Counted from the stretch's first letter, positions 25,402 to 34,830 are shown. The stretch is 50,696 nucleotides of DNA from an uncultured Cryomorphaceae bacterium (GCA_937129395.1 CAKZNE010000144.1:1-50696), one strand, 5' to 3'. Notes: generated from the sequence alone by a model not told the origin. Made by a program: numbers and translations.

Positions 25402-25653
25402 TTATAATGTGGCAACATGCTTAGTCAAAGTTGACTTCAAATTAGCTGCTTTATTCTTATGAATAACATTATTCTTAGCTAGTTTATCTAACATAGAAGC
25501 AATAGCCGAAAGTCTTCCTTCCGCATCCTTCTTATCCGTAGTCGCTCTCAGGTCGCGAATAGCATTACGTGTAGTTTTATGTTGGTAGCGATTGCGATCT
25601 CTTTTTGCTTCGTCGGATCTAACTCTTTTTAACGCTGATTTATGATTTGCCAT
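25402..25653 (-). CDS. rpsT: 30S ribosomal protein S20
   Basis: This 83-residue, highly basic protein has the S20 pattern: [22 protein letters not shown] at the start, then NAIRDLR and [19 protein letters not shown]. It binds 16S rRNA in the small subunit. The gene is 23 bases downstream of tRNA-Glu on the same strand, and a perfect consensus promoter lies upstream of the tRNA, so both are probably made as one transcript that is cut to release the tRNA. Confidence 0.97.
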   Translation of the reverse strand: MANHKSALKRVRSDEAKRDRNRYQHKTTRNAIRDLRATTDKKDAEGRLSAIASMLDKLAKNNVIHKNKAANLKSTLTKHVATL

Positions 25654-25676
25654 ATTCTTAAAACTTTAAAGTCTTG

Positions 25677-25748
25677 CAGCCCATAGGAGAGTCGAACTCC
25701 TCTTTCCAGGATGAAAACCTGGCGTCCTAACCGATAGACGAATGGGCC
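25677..25748 (-). tRNA. tRNA-Glu (anticodon TTC)
   Basis: The minus strand folds into a complete cloverleaf. The acceptor stem is GGCCCAT/ATGGGCT (one G-T pair) with discriminator G. The D-arm region is TCTATCGGTTAGGA, the anticodon arm is CCAGG-TTTTCAT-CCTGG with anticodon TTC, and the T-arm is AGGAG-TTCGACT-CTCCT. The 3' CCA is not encoded. Its strand and spacing suggest co-transcription with rpsT. Confidence 0.96.
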
Positions 25749-25778
25749 TTAATATTATTCCCCGTTTTTTTGGGACTG

Positions 25779-25808
25779 CAAATCTAATTCATTTTTTGAT
25801 TTCACCAA
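25779..25808 (-). promoter_or_regulatory. Consensus promoter for tRNA-Glu-rpsT
   Basis: On the minus strand TTG, then exactly 19 bases, then TAGATTTG, is a perfect match to TTG-N19-TAnnTTTG. Transcription would start about 25 bases before the tRNA 5' end. Confidence 0.75.
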
Positions 25809-25824
25809 ACAACTTTTAAAAAAT

Positions 25825-26520
25825 TCAATCAATTTTTTGCATGTTGGTATGAAAACGAAATCCGAGACTCTTAGAAGTGCCCAATTGTTGCTCATTATTA
25901 AGGGTTTGCAATTGTTTGACACTCACCAACATGGAATCCTTAAATTCTGGAACAGTAAGATCAAAATTCAATGCAAATATCATAGAGGTTTCTATAATAT
26001 TTTTTATTTTTTCTGCATCCAAAACATCCTTGGTTACATCCCTATAAAGGAAACCCATTTGCCTCCTTCCTTCTACAAAAAAGTGTCCTTCATAGTTCAC
26101 AAATATTCTTCCCAAAAGCACCCCTACATCATTTGCTCTGTTGTATCTAAAGCTATCTGCAAGGAAGTTGTAAATGTTAATCATCCCAAAATAAGCTCTC
26201 TTTTTATCCTGTCGGATATAATTGCTATTCCAAAGCGGATGACCTTTATCAAAGGTGAAAACATTTGAATGATGATTGAAATGCAAAACATCCCCACTAA
26301 AATATATTTGAGCTTCAAAAGCACTCTTATCCTTATAGCTAACTTTTACACTTTTATCTACCTCACCAATGGATTTGTCGAGGTTTTCCGAAATACATTT
26401 CAATTGTTTTTTCAGAATTGAGAACAACTCTCCACTTTTTCTAAAAACCTTTTGCTTGGAAGAGGATTTTTCCTGAAGGAGTTGCAAAATTTCCGGATTG
26501 CTCAAGGGTCTATTTTCCAT
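25825..26520 (-). CDS. Conserved hypothetical protein in operon with proS
   Basis: The 231-residue soluble protein has no signal peptide. The N-terminal half has charged helices; the central part contains VLHFNHHSNVFTF and YIRQDKKRAYFGMINIYNFLADSFRYNRANDVGVLLGRIFVN, which look conserved, with several His/Asn/Arg residues. I recognise no enzyme motif. The start is only 1 base after the proS stop, so translation is likely coupled, and the pair may be a stable unit. Nothing here supports a tRNA-related function beyond this position. Confidence 0.75.
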   Translation of the reverse strand: MENRPLSNPEILQLLQEKSSSKQKVFRKSGELFSILKKQLKCISENLDKSIGEVDKSVKVSYKDKSAFEAQIYFSGDVLHFNHHSNVFTFDKGHPLWNSNYIRQDKKRAYFGMINIYNFLADSFRYNRANDVGVLLGRIFVNYEGHFFVEGRRQMGFLYRDVTKDVLDAEKIKNIIETSMIFALNFDLTVPEFKDSMLVSVKQLQTLNNEQQLGTSKSLGFRFHTNMQKID

Positions 26521-26521
26521 T

Positions 26522-28000
26522 TTAATAGGCCTTTGCGAAAATCACCCTTTTGTTTGAAGGATTGCCTGAATATACACATACCCCAGCCTCTTCAATTGCA
26601 TCCAAAGGAATACAACGAATTGTGGCTTTTGTTTCCTGTTTTATTTTTTCTTCCGTTTCTGCGCTACCATCCCAATGCGCCTCAACAAAACCGCCATCAC
26701 CGTTTATTATTTCCTTAAACTCCTCCCAAGTATCAGCTTTATTCGTGTTTTTCGTTCTGTGATCAGCAGCTCTATTAAAAAGATTTTCTTGGATATCTTT
26801 TAAAGTCTTCGGAATGGCCTCAGCCAAATCGTCTAAGTTCACAATCGATTTCTCCAGAGTATCTCTCCTAGCCAATTCAATAGTATTATTTGCCAAATCT
26901 CTGGGTCCAATTGCAATTCTCAAAGGAACTCCCTTTAGTTCATATTCGTTGAATTTCCAACCAGGTTTGTGGGTATCTCTATTGTCAAACTTCACCGAAA
27001 CTCCCAAGTTCTCCAGTTCGCTTTTTATTTCAAAGGCCTTTTCAGAAATCAAATCCAATTGCTCTTGTCCTTTATAAATAGGTACAATTACAACCTGATA
27101 TGGAGCCAAGTGAGGAGGAAGAACCAATCCATTATCGTCAGAATGAGTCATAATTAAGGCTCCCATCAATCGTGTAGAAACACCCCAAGAGGTTGCCCAA
27201 ACATGCTCCTTCTTGCCTTCTTTTGTAGCAAATTTTACGTCAAAAGCTTTCGCGAAATTTTGTCCCAAAAAGTGACTTGTCCCCGCTTGCAAGGCCTTTC
27301 CATCTTGCATCAAGGCTTCAATACAATAGGTTTCTACTGCACCAGCAAATCTTTCACTTTCGGTTTTTATTCCTTGAATAACAGGCATTGCCATAAATTT
27401 TTCGGCAAATTCGGCATAGACCTTTAACATCAATTCAGATTCTTGAATCGCCTCACTTCTGGTGGAATGTGCGGTATGACCTTCTTGCCATAAAAACTCA
27501 GCAGTTCTTAAAAATAAGCGAGTTCTCATTTCCCAACGAACTACATTCGCCCATTGATTTATTAAAATAGGAAGATCTCTATACGATTGAATCCAACCTT
27601 TATAGGTATTCCAAATAATAGCCTCGGAAGTTGGTCTCACAATTAACTCCTCCTCCAATTTAGCATCTGGGTCAACAACCAATTTTGTGGAATCGTCTGG
27701 GTCCGTTTTTAATCTATAATGAGTTACAACAGCACATTCCTTCGCAAATCCCTCAGCATTCTTTTCCTCTGCTTCAAATAGACTTTTTGGAACAAACAAG
27801 GGGAAATAGGCATTCTCATGTCCGGTTTCTTTAAACATTTTATCAAGCTGGGCTTGAATTTTTTCCCATATTGCATAGCCATAAGGCTTTATAACCATGC
27901 AGCCTCTAACACCAGAATTTTCAGCTAGATCAGCTTTAACCACCAGCTCATTATACCATTTTGAGTAATCCTCTGCTCTTGTTGTAAGATTTTTTGCCAT
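26522..28000 (-). CDS. proS: Prolyl-tRNA synthetase (archaeal/eukaryotic-type)
   Basis: This class II aminoacyl-tRNA synthetase charges tRNA-Pro. The track starts at 28036, but [20 protein letters not shown] from the ATG at 28000 is the usual N-terminus and gives 492 residues. Visible motifs are [25 protein letters not shown], the motif 2 region [23 protein letters not shown], and the C-terminal zinc-type domain ending in [18 protein letters not shown]. The editing insertion of bacterial-type ProS is absent, so this is the shorter eukaryote-like form usual in Bacteroidota. It is divergent from the Ser/Arg-rich lipoprotein. The gap holds TTGTTA-TTTT-TAACAA (28021-28036). Confidence 0.96.
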   Translation of the reverse strand: MAKNLTTRAEDYSKWYNELVVKADLAENSGVRGCMVIKPYGYAIWEKIQAQLDKMFKETGHENAYFPLFVPKSLFEAEEKNAEGFAKECAVVTHYRLKTDPDDSTKLVVDPDAKLEEELIVRPTSEAIIWNTYKGWIQSYRDLPILINQWANVVRWEMRTRLFLRTAEFLWQEGHTAHSTRSEAIQESELMLKVYAEFAEKFMAMPVIQGIKTESERFAGAVETYCIEALMQDGKALQAGTSHFLGQNFAKAFDVKFATKEGKKEHVWATSWGVSTRLMGALIMTHSDDNGLVLPPHLAPYQVVIVPIYKGQEQLDLISEKAFEIKSELENLGVSVKFDNRDTHKPGWKFNEYELKGVPLRIAIGPRDLANNTIELARRDTLEKSIVNLDDLAEAIPKTLKDIQENLFNRAADHRTKNTNKADTWEEFKEIINGDGGFVEAHWDGSAETEEKIKQETKATIRCIPLDAIEEAGVCVYSGNPSNKRVIFAKAY

Positions 28001-28079
28001 TATAATTATTGGTATGGAGTTTGTTATTTTTAACAATGAACAAAACTAAATATTAATTCGCCCTTAAAAGTCCTCAGTT

Positions 28080-29858
28080 ATGAAAAAATTTTTACTAATA
28101 CCTTCCGCCCTTGTCCTGATCCTTACAGTAAGTTGCAGTAAAAATCTATTTGTAGCCAATAATTATGACGATGGAATTTATCATACACCAGCGCCAGAAG
28201 GAATAGAGATAGCCCCTGCTGCCGGCGATTTTTCATTAAGTAGCATTGAAAATCCAGAAAACTCAAACGAAACAATTACAACCAATCCCAACGCAAACCC
28301 AAATGATTTTGTAAGTCCACAGGTCTTTAATGATCCGGATAATCAATATTATGATAATAATAGTGGCGGAGATGTTATCGTAAATAACAATTACTACACA
28401 CCTTCCTACCGCCAAGCAAGCAACACAAATTTTTATTGGAACAACAACGGCTGGGGATCTAATTACGGGTTCTCTTATGGCTACGATCCTTTTTTCTACA
28501 ACCCCTGGGGATGGAGAAGTAGAGGTTGGGCATATAATTATGGTTGGGGATGGAACAACGGTTGGGGTTATAACAACGGCTGGGGATATAATAATGGCTG
28601 GGGAAATAACCGCTGTTGGAATGGTGGATGGGGCGGTTATAATTCCTATTGGGCCGGCTATTATGATGGGTATTACTACGGTGGTGGAAATAATTACCTT
28701 GGAGGAAACCGTACTTATGTTGGATTTATCCCAACCAAAGCCAGAACCAACTCTTACAGTAACAGAAATAGTGTTGGAGGGAGGAAATCTGGAAGAGCCA
28801 ACCAAAATGGTAATTCTGGATTATCCGGAAGAGCACAATCAGTAGCTAGTCGAGGAAGAGACAATTCTGGTGGCCGTGTAATTGGAAAAAACTCTAATGG
28901 AGAAAGCCCAAGAACCAATACACTTTCAAGAAATTCAAGACTTTCAACCGAAAGACCTTCTACCAGTTTAAGTGGAAGATCCACAACAACTGATGCAACA
29001 AGGGCAACAAGAAACAGATCTACAGCCAGTGCTAATACAAGTTCAGATATTAGCAATGGAAGATCAAGAAGTCTGGCTACTAAATATTCTCCAAATGGGG
29101 TTAGAGATTTAAGCACCGGAAGAGAAACAAGTTCGCGAGGAACAAGAAGTACTTCTGAAGGGAACTTTGGCCGAGCAACTTCTAAAGATGATTATTTTAA
29201 TCAAAGAAACAGAGCCAGCCAAGGAACTTCTGGAAGGTCTAATGATGACAGCAGAAATTCTAGCACCGCCAGAACTTCAACAACAAACAGAGGTACCTAC
29301 AAACCATCTACTGGGAAAGCCAGAACTAATAACAGGACCTCAACAAACCAATCCAGAACAAATACGGAAAATGGATCTAGTAATACCAATTCTAGAACCA
29401 ATACACGAACCAATTCTAGAAACAGTGCCAACCCTTCTACTAACACAAACAGTGGTAATACAAGAAGCAGCAATACTCGTTCACGAAGCTATTCTCCAAG
29501 CTCCAATAGAAGCAGTAACACGCAAAGAGATCGGTCTTCAAGTACAACAAGATCTAATTCTAATAACACCTCGACCCAAAGAAAGTCGAACACGAGTACT
29601 AGAAATGGGAACAGCTCAAACAGACAAAGCACAAGACAAAGAAGTTCTAGTTCAAATAATAGTTACACACCGCCAAGAACGAGAAAAAGTAGTTCTTCCT
29701 CAAACTCAAGCGGCAGCAGAGCCTCAAGTTCACGAGGAAGCTCAAGATCTAGTGCTAGAAGTTCTAGTTCTAGAAGCAGTAGCTCGAGCTCAAGAAGTAG
29801 TTCCAGTTCCAGAAGCAGCTCAAGTTCTAGAGGTAGTTCACGAAGTTCAAGAAGATAA
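28080..29858 (+). CDS. Lipoprotein with Gly/Asn/Trp/Tyr-rich and very long Ser/Arg-rich region
   Basis: The protein has 592 residues, with lipobox Cys at residue 19 (LTVSC). Residues ~20-110 are ordinary and acidic. A Gly/Asn/Trp/Tyr-rich stretch follows (~115-205) with a repeated NNGWGY unit. From ~230 to the end the chain is disordered-looking and composed almost only of Ser, Arg, Thr, Asn and Gly, ending in a pure RS tract (SSSRSSSRSS-type) and RSSRR. The mature protein is strongly basic. Such low-complexity basic tails could bind acidic glycans, nucleic acid or lipopolysaccharide; this is inference. The neighbouring OmpP1 gene starts 23 bases later, suggesting co-transcription. Several overlapping long ORFs in the track are shadows of this biased composition. 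Confidence 0.82.
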   Translation: MKKFLLIPSALVLILTVSCSKNLFVANNYDDGIYHTPAPEGIEIAPAAGDFSLSSIENPENSNETITTNPNANPNDFVSPQVFNDPDNQYYDNNSGGDVIVNNNYYTPSYRQASNTNFYWNNNGWGSNYGFSYGYDPFFYNPWGWRSRGWAYNYGWGWNNGWGYNNGWGYNNGWGNNRCWNGGWGGYNSYWAGYYDGYYYGGGNNYLGGNRTYVGFIPTKARTNSYSNRNSVGGRKSGRANQNGNSGLSGRAQSVASRGRDNSGGRVIGKNSNGESPRTNTLSRNSRLSTERPSTSLSGRSTTTDATRATRNRSTASANTSSDISNGRSRSLATKYSPNGVRDLSTGRETSSRGTRSTSEGNFGRATSKDDYFNQRNRASQGTSGRSNDDSRNSSTARTSTTNRGTYKPSTGKARTNNRTSTNQSRTNTENGSSNTNSRTNTRTNSRNSANPSTNTNSGNTRSSNTRSRSYSPSSNRSSNTQRDRSSSTTRSNSNNTSTQRKSNTSTRNGNSSNRQSTRQRSSSSNNSYTPPRTRKSSSSSNSSGSRASSSRGSSRSSARSSSSRSSSSSSRSSSSSRSSSSSRGSSRSSRR

Positions 29859-29881
29859 AAAAACACAAAACAATCTCCATT

Positions 29882-31402
29882 ATGAAAAAAATACTAACAC
29901 TCCTATTTATAGGGGCTGCATTAAGCTCCTATGCCCAAACCATCGACGATATTGAGATATTTAATGTCAGGGATTTACATGGATCCGCAAGATTCACCGC
30001 CATGGGTGGAGCATTCACCTCACTAGGAAATGATATTTCAGCCATCCATATAAACCCAGCTTCAGCAGCCATTTACAGAAATAGCACACTTGGTTTTAGC
30101 CTTGGGTTTAATTCCAAAAATGCCAGTCAGAACAATTTTTTCAACGGTTCTAGCACTTCTACAGATTTTAATCTAAACCTTGAAAACATAGGTTACGTTG
30201 GTTCCTTTACTGAAGGGGCTTATAAAAAAGAAAAACGCTACGGCTTTGCTATTTCATCTCAAAAACTAGCAAATTTCAACCGTAGTTATTCCATTACAGG
30301 ATCCAATACTTTAGGTGCCTTTGGTGAAGGATCATTAGCTGATTATTGGCTGAACAGAACTAATGCTGCAGGTGAGTTAACTGGTGCACGAGATTTAACC
30401 GAAGATGAGGTTTTTAATTTTGGAATGACAGAAGAATTTGCTGCTTCACAAGCCAATATTCTTGTTCCCACAAATGACCTATTTACTGATGTAGCATTTG
30501 GGACTAGTTCAGCGGGAAGATCAAACCTTAGGTATTTTAAAGACGAATCTGGGTCTCATAATGAAATTGCCCTAAGTTTTGGAGGAGAAGCTAACAAGAA
30601 TTTTTTCTACGGTGTTTCTTTGGGTTTCCCAATATTATCCTACCGGATGGAGGATCAAATTCGTGAATTCAACCTTCCAACAGATACCATTCCCTTTGAT
30701 GCTACTTCATACGAGTTAAATAGGACCAATGAAATTTACGCGAATGGTTTTAATATGAAATTTGGGATGATTTTTAAACCAACCCAATGGTTTAGGTTAG
30801 GAGCATCCTATCAATCCCCAAGCTGGTATAGTATTAATCAAGTTTATGAAGTAGATGTGCAGTCTTCATTTAGTGATGGTTACCAAGGAAGTAGCGAAAT
30901 TTTATCCACAGGACAATATAATTATGGTCTAAGAACAGCAGCAATTTACAGAATAGGAAGCTCCATCGTTGCAGGTAAAAGAGGAATTATCAGTGTTGAT
31001 TATGAGTATACTAACCCCAAGGGTGGCAAGGCATATGAAACTTCGAATTTTAGTTCTCTTTCCCAAAATGATTTAGAAGATAGTAACACAGATATTAATT
31101 CCCTAATGGTTTCAACCAATACCTTGCGAATTGGAGCAGAATTAAGATTAGGTCTAGTTTCCCTTAGAGCAGGTTATACTCAAAGATCAAGCATTTATCA
31201 AGACCCGGAAAATTTTAGAGGTCAACAAAAATCCCTGTCTGCCGGAATTGGCTACCAAAACAAAAAGTTTGGAATAGATATAAGCTATGTTAATTCCGAA
31301 TATTCAAGACAAGATTATGTTCATCCATTTGCAGGCGATAATTTGGTAAATACTCAAAACATAAGCAACAACCTTGTTATAGGTACCAACATACGATTCT
31401 AA
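29882..31402 (+). CDS. OmpP1/FadL-family outer membrane transporter
   Basis: The protein has 506 residues with signal peptide MKKILTLLFIGAALSSYAQ. Right after it come ARFTAMGGAFTSLGNDISAIHINPAS and AAIYRNSTLGFSLGF, the N-terminal hatch pattern of the FadL/TodX/OmpP1 family, followed by a beta-barrel with alternating strands and a terminal aromatic (NIRF). FadL-type channels import hydrophobic compounds such as long-chain fatty acids or aromatics; Bacteroidota members are often annotated 'hemin receptor' without good evidence. It follows the RS-rich lipoprotein by 23 bases. A terminator follows. Confidence 0.92.
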   Translation: MKKILTLLFIGAALSSYAQTIDDIEIFNVRDLHGSARFTAMGGAFTSLGNDISAIHINPASAAIYRNSTLGFSLGFNSKNASQNNFFNGSSTSTDFNLNLENIGYVGSFTEGAYKKEKRYGFAISSQKLANFNRSYSITGSNTLGAFGEGSLADYWLNRTNAAGELTGARDLTEDEVFNFGMTEEFAASQANILVPTNDLFTDVAFGTSSAGRSNLRYFKDESGSHNEIALSFGGEANKNFFYGVSLGFPILSYRMEDQIREFNLPTDTIPFDATSYELNRTNEIYANGFNMKFGMIFKPTQWFRLGASYQSPSWYSINQVYEVDVQSSFSDGYQGSSEILSTGQYNYGLRTAAIYRIGSSIVAGKRGIISVDYEYTNPKGGKAYETSNFSSLSQNDLEDSNTDINSLMVSTNTLRIGAELRLGLVSLRAGYTQRSSIYQDPENFRGQQKSLSAGIGYQNKKFGIDISYVNSEYSRQDYVHPFAGDNLVNTQNISNNLVIGTNIRF

Positions 31403-31428
31403 ACTACGCTCTACATAGGCCTAATTCT

Positions 31429-31456
31429 AAACCCTCCAATTGGAGGGTTTTCTTTT
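31429..31456 (+). terminator. Terminator after the OmpP1/FadL gene
   Basis: AACCCTCC-AATT-GGAGGGTT is followed by TTCTTTT. This is a strong intrinsic terminator. Confidence 0.88.
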
Positions 31457-31517
31457 GCTTTAACAATTTGAAGGTTCTTTGTTTTTGATTTTTAACTTAG
31501 CCCTTCAAAATATCAAC

Positions 31518-34500
31518 ATGAATAAAATTATTAGCCTTATTCTTGGCCTTTCTTTTTTTATCTCTTTTGGTCAGGATACTAAATCAAAAAGTGACCTTGA
31601 AAAAGTTGGATTATCCGCTTTAAAGTTTAGAAGTATTGGTCCCGCCTTTACCTCTGGTAGAATTGCAGATATAGCCGTAAACCCAGAAAATCATTCGGAA
31701 TATTACGTAGCTACCGCCAGCGGTGGAGTTTGGAAAACCGAAAATCATGGAATAAGCTACAAGCCCATTTTTGATGGACAAGGCTCCTATTCCATTGGTT
31801 GTATAAGTATGGACCCATCTAATTCCAATGTTATTTGGGTTGGAACTGGAGAAAACAACAATCAAAGAAGTGTTGCTTATGGAGATGGTTTGTATAAATC
31901 TTCAGACGCTGGAAAAAGTTGGAAAAAGGTAGGTTTAGAAAAATCCGAACATATTGGTATGATTGCCATTAATCCTAATAATTCCAATGAAGTTTATGTC
32001 GCAGCTTATGGACCACTTTGGAGCTCTGGAGGTGATAGGGGGATTTACAAAACCAGCGATGGTGGTACTACTTGGACAAAAATCTTAGAAGTTTCTGAGA
32101 ATACTGGTTTCAATGAAATTCACATGGACCCCAGGGATTCCAAAATTCTATACGCCACGGCCCACCAAAGAAGAAGACACGTTTGGACTTACCTTTCTGG
32201 AGGTCCGGAAAGTGCCATTTACAAAAGTACAGATGGAGGTGAAAATTGGAACAAACTTACAAAGGGAATTCCCACTGGAGATAAAGGAAGAATAGCATTG
32301 GCCATTTCACCAGCAAACCCCGATCGGATTTATGCAATGATTGAAGGTCATGGTGTTTATCGTTCTGATGACAGAGGCGCATCTTTTAGTTTTAAAGACA
32401 AATACAATACAAGTGGAAACTACTATGTAGAACTGATTCCTCATCCAAACAATGAAGATATTGTTTACAGTATGGACACCTGGATGCATTATTCTAAAGA
32501 TGGAGGAGCAAGCTTTCAAAAAGTTCCTGAAAAATCGAAACATGTTGATAATCACTGTTTATGGATAAATCCAAAAGATCCAAACCAAATGATTGCCGGT
32601 TGCGATGGCGGTCTTTATGAGACTTATGACAATGCTGCGAATTGGCATTACAAACCAAATCTTCCAGTTACTCAGTTTTACAAAGTTGCTGTAGATAATG
32701 CCTTACCATTTTACAATGTATATGGTGGAACCCAAGATAATTTCAGTTTAGGAGGTCCTTCCAGAACCAAAAATGCACAAGGAATTACAAATTCCGATTG
32801 GTTTGTAACAAATACAGGTGATGGTTTTGAAAGTGCTATTGACCCAAAAAATCCCAATATTATTTACGCCCAAGCCCAATATGGCGGTTTGGTGAGGTTC
32901 GATAAAAAAAGCGGTGAAAGTGTAGGAATCAAACCTTCTCCAGAAAAAAATGAAGCTGCTTATAGATACAATTGGGACGCCCCGCTATTAATCAGTCCAC
33001 ACAATCACAAAAGATTATATTTTGCTGCAAATAAGGTTTTTAGAAGCGACGATCAAGGAACAAATTGGCGGGTGATTAGCAAAGATTTGAGTCAGCAAAT
33101 TGATAGACACACCTTGCCATTGATGGGAAAAATATGGAGTGTAGATGCAATTGCCTATGATAAATCCACCAGTAATTATGGAAACATAGTGGCTTTAGAT
33201 GAATCGCCATTACAAGAAAATTTACTTTTCGCTGGAACGGATGATGGCTTAATTCAGGTTAGTGAAAATGCAGGTGGAGATTGGAAAAAAATGGAAAATT
33301 TTCCCGGTATCCCCAAAAACACGTATGTCAATATGCTATTGTGCTCCAAACATGACAAGAACACTGTTTTCGCTGTATTCAACAATCATAAAAACGGAGA
33401 TTTCAAGCCCTATGTTTTAAAATCAAATAACAAAGGATCGAGCTGGCAAAATATCGGAGCTTCCTTACCTGACAATGCAGCGGTTTATTGTATTGTTCAA
33501 GATCATAAAAACAAAGATTTACTATTTGTTGGCACCGAGTACGGCGTTCATTTTTCCATTAATGGTGGAAATTCTTGGAGAAAACTAGGCGCTGGGCTTC
33601 CAACCATTGCTGTTCGAGATATGGACATTCAAGAAAGGGAGAATGACTTAATTCTTGCCACCATGGGAAGAGGCTTTTATATTCTTGATGATTATTCTCT
33701 TTTAAGGCAACTATCAGATTCTATTATTGAAAAACAAGCCCATATTTTTCCCGTAAAAGATGGTTTAAGTTTTATGGAATCCTCTCCTCTGGGTTATGGC
33801 GGGGTTGGTTTTCAAGGGGCATCTTATTATGCCGAATCAAATCCAGCAACTGGGGTTGATTTCAATATTTATATCAAAAAGAGCCCTAAATCTTTAAAAT
33901 CTAAAAGGAAGAAGGAAGAAAAGGAGAAAATTAAAAATAATGAGAATCCTAATTATCCAAGTGCCGAAGAGTTAAGAGCTGAAGACAGAGAGGAAGGCTC
34001 CTATTTAATATTTACCATTAAAGATGATACTGGAACTGAAATAGTTCGATTCACTAAATCGTATTCAAGCGGAATTAACAGAATAAATTGGGATGGAAGA
34101 TTAAGTTCAAACGCTTACCTGAGCACAAATGGAAAGCCACAAACCAATCCTTATGGCGCAAACCTAGCCCTTCCAGGAAAATACAGCCTAAGTATTCATA
34201 GCAGTATTAACGGGAATATTAGCTCCCTAATAACAGATCATGATTTCAAAATAAATTGGTTGGAGGAAAACAGTTTGATGGCAAAGGATCGTCTGGGATT
34301 GGTTCAATTTCAATCAGATCTTGAAGAGGCTAGACGAAAAATCAGAGCTATATCTTCTTTTAAAAATGGATTAAAGAATCAAATTACAGATTTGAAAGCC
34401 AACGCTAGGAATACGCCAGGAGCAGATTTAAAATTACTTGAAAGGCTTCGAAAATTAGAATATTCAATTGCGGAAATAGAACAAAAATTAAATGGGGATA

Positions 34501-34754
34501 AGAGTTTATCGAAAAGAAATTACGATACCCCTCCTTCCCTAATGAATAGAATGAACAATGCTGTTTGGAATTCCTATTATTCTACAAGTGAACCAACAGG
34601 CGAGCAAAAGAAAAATTTAAAAATAGTAAACGAAGAAATTGAGGCCCTTCATTTTGAATTAAAGGCCATGAAAACAGAATGTAAGGAAATAAATGAAATC
34701 CTTGTAAAGGCTGGCGCCCCCTATCTAAAAGATCAATTACCAGATTTAAAATAA
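31518..34754 (+). CDS. Large secreted BNR/sortilin-type beta-propeller protein
   Basis: The track starts at 31479. The ATG at 31518 gives the signal MNKIISLILGLSFFISFGQ and about 1078 residues. At least nine Asp-box-like blades (S-x-D-x-G-x-x-W) are visible, for example KSSDAGKSW, KTSDGGTTW, KSTDGGENW, FRSDDQGTNW and FSINGGNSW. These form one or two propellers of the VPS10/sortilin-like family, with GFYILDDYSLLRQL closing the propeller region. A Lys/Glu-rich segment and a helical C-terminal domain follow. No type IX secretion tail is evident. Databases call homologues 'glycosyl hydrolase', but no catalytic residues can be assigned, so I treat the function as unknown. It is monocistronic. Confidence 0.85.
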   Translation: MNKIISLILGLSFFISFGQDTKSKSDLEKVGLSALKFRSIGPAFTSGRIADIAVNPENHSEYYVATASGGVWKTENHGISYKPIFDGQGSYSIGCISMDPSNSNVIWVGTGENNNQRSVAYGDGLYKSSDAGKSWKKVGLEKSEHIGMIAINPNNSNEVYVAAYGPLWSSGGDRGIYKTSDGGTTWTKILEVSENTGFNEIHMDPRDSKILYATAHQRRRHVWTYLSGGPESAIYKSTDGGENWNKLTKGIPTGDKGRIALAISPANPDRIYAMIEGHGVYRSDDRGASFSFKDKYNTSGNYYVELIPHPNNEDIVYSMDTWMHYSKDGGASFQKVPEKSKHVDNHCLWINPKDPNQMIAGCDGGLYETYDNAANWHYKPNLPVTQFYKVAVDNALPFYNVYGGTQDNFSLGGPSRTKNAQGITNSDWFVTNTGDGFESAIDPKNPNIIYAQAQYGGLVRFDKKSGESVGIKPSPEKNEAAYRYNWDAPLLISPHNHKRLYFAANKVFRSDDQGTNWRVISKDLSQQIDRHTLPLMGKIWSVDAIAYDKSTSNYGNIVALDESPLQENLLFAGTDDGLIQVSENAGGDWKKMENFPGIPKNTYVNMLLCSKHDKNTVFAVFNNHKNGDFKPYVLKSNNKGSSWQNIGASLPDNAAVYCIVQDHKNKDLLFVGTEYGVHFSINGGNSWRKLGAGLPTIAVRDMDIQERENDLILATMGRGFYILDDYSLLRQLSDSIIEKQAHIFPVKDGLSFMESSPLGYGGVGFQGASYYAESNPATGVDFNIYIKKSPKSLKSKRKKEEKEKIKNNENPNYPSAEELRAEDREEGSYLIFTIKDDTGTEIVRFTKSYSSGINRINWDGRLSSNAYLSTNGKPQTNPYGANLALPGKYSLSIHSSINGNISSLITDHDFKINWLEENSLMAKDRLGLVQFQSDLEEARRKIRAISSFKNGLKNQITDLKANARNTPGADLKLLERLRKLEYSIAEIEQKLNGDKSLSKRNYDTPPSLMNRMNNAVWNSYYSTSEPTGEQKKNLKIVNEEIEALHFELKAMKTECKEINEILVKAGAPYLKDQLPDLK

Positions 34755-34763
34755 ATTCCAGCT

Positions 34764-34794
34764 ATGAGCCCTTAGTTTATTGCTGAGGGCTCAT
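34764..34794. terminator. Hairpin without T tract after the BNR propeller gene
   Basis: ATGAGCCCTTAG and CTGAGGGCTCAT form a 12-bp stem (one G-T pair) with a 7-base loop, 9 bases after the stop codon. No T run follows, so it may be a processing or stability hairpin rather than a classic intrinsic terminator. Confidence 0.55.
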
Positions 34795-34814
34795 GGTTCA
34801 AATCGCATTATTAT

Positions 34815-34822
34815 TACCTTTG
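34815..34822 (+). promoter_or_regulatory. Candidate -7 element for folE
   Basis: TACCTTTG followed by CGAAC fits TAnnTTTG and leaves a leader of about 55 bases before the folE start. No -33 TTG is found at ideal spacing. Confidence 0.5.
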
Positions 34823-34830
34823 CGAACTTG

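Noticed and set aside
25837-26268. 143-aa plus-strand ORF opposite the proS-linked hypothetical gene
   Set aside because: The minus-strand frame fits the tight operon with proS and has protein-like composition; this one does not.
28021-28036. TTGTTA-TTTT-TAACAA inverted repeat between proS and the lipoprotein gene
   Set aside because: It is short and AT-only in the arms apart from one G/C, so it is easily explained by chance; noted only in the proS entry.
28477-28700. Tandem DNA repeats (GGTTGGGG-like units) considered as a CRISPR or satellite array
   Set aside because: They encode an in-frame NNGWGY amino-acid repeat with no spacers, so this is coding low complexity.
28263-29116. Long ORFs (180, 122 and 120 aa) on both strands inside the lipoprotein gene
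   Set aside because: They are Val/Ile- or Leu-rich mirror translations of the repetitive coding DNA with no independent signal.
29167-29955. 262-aa ORF overlapping the RS-rich lipoprotein in another frame
   Set aside because: It is an out-of-frame shadow of the biased Ser/Arg/Asn codons, gives Glu/Leu/Ile-rich low-complexity sequence, and runs into the OmpP1 gene.
31518-34754. Annotation of the large BNR protein as a glycosyl hydrolase
   Set aside because: Only propeller Asp-boxes are visible; no catalytic residues of a glycosidase family could be assigned.
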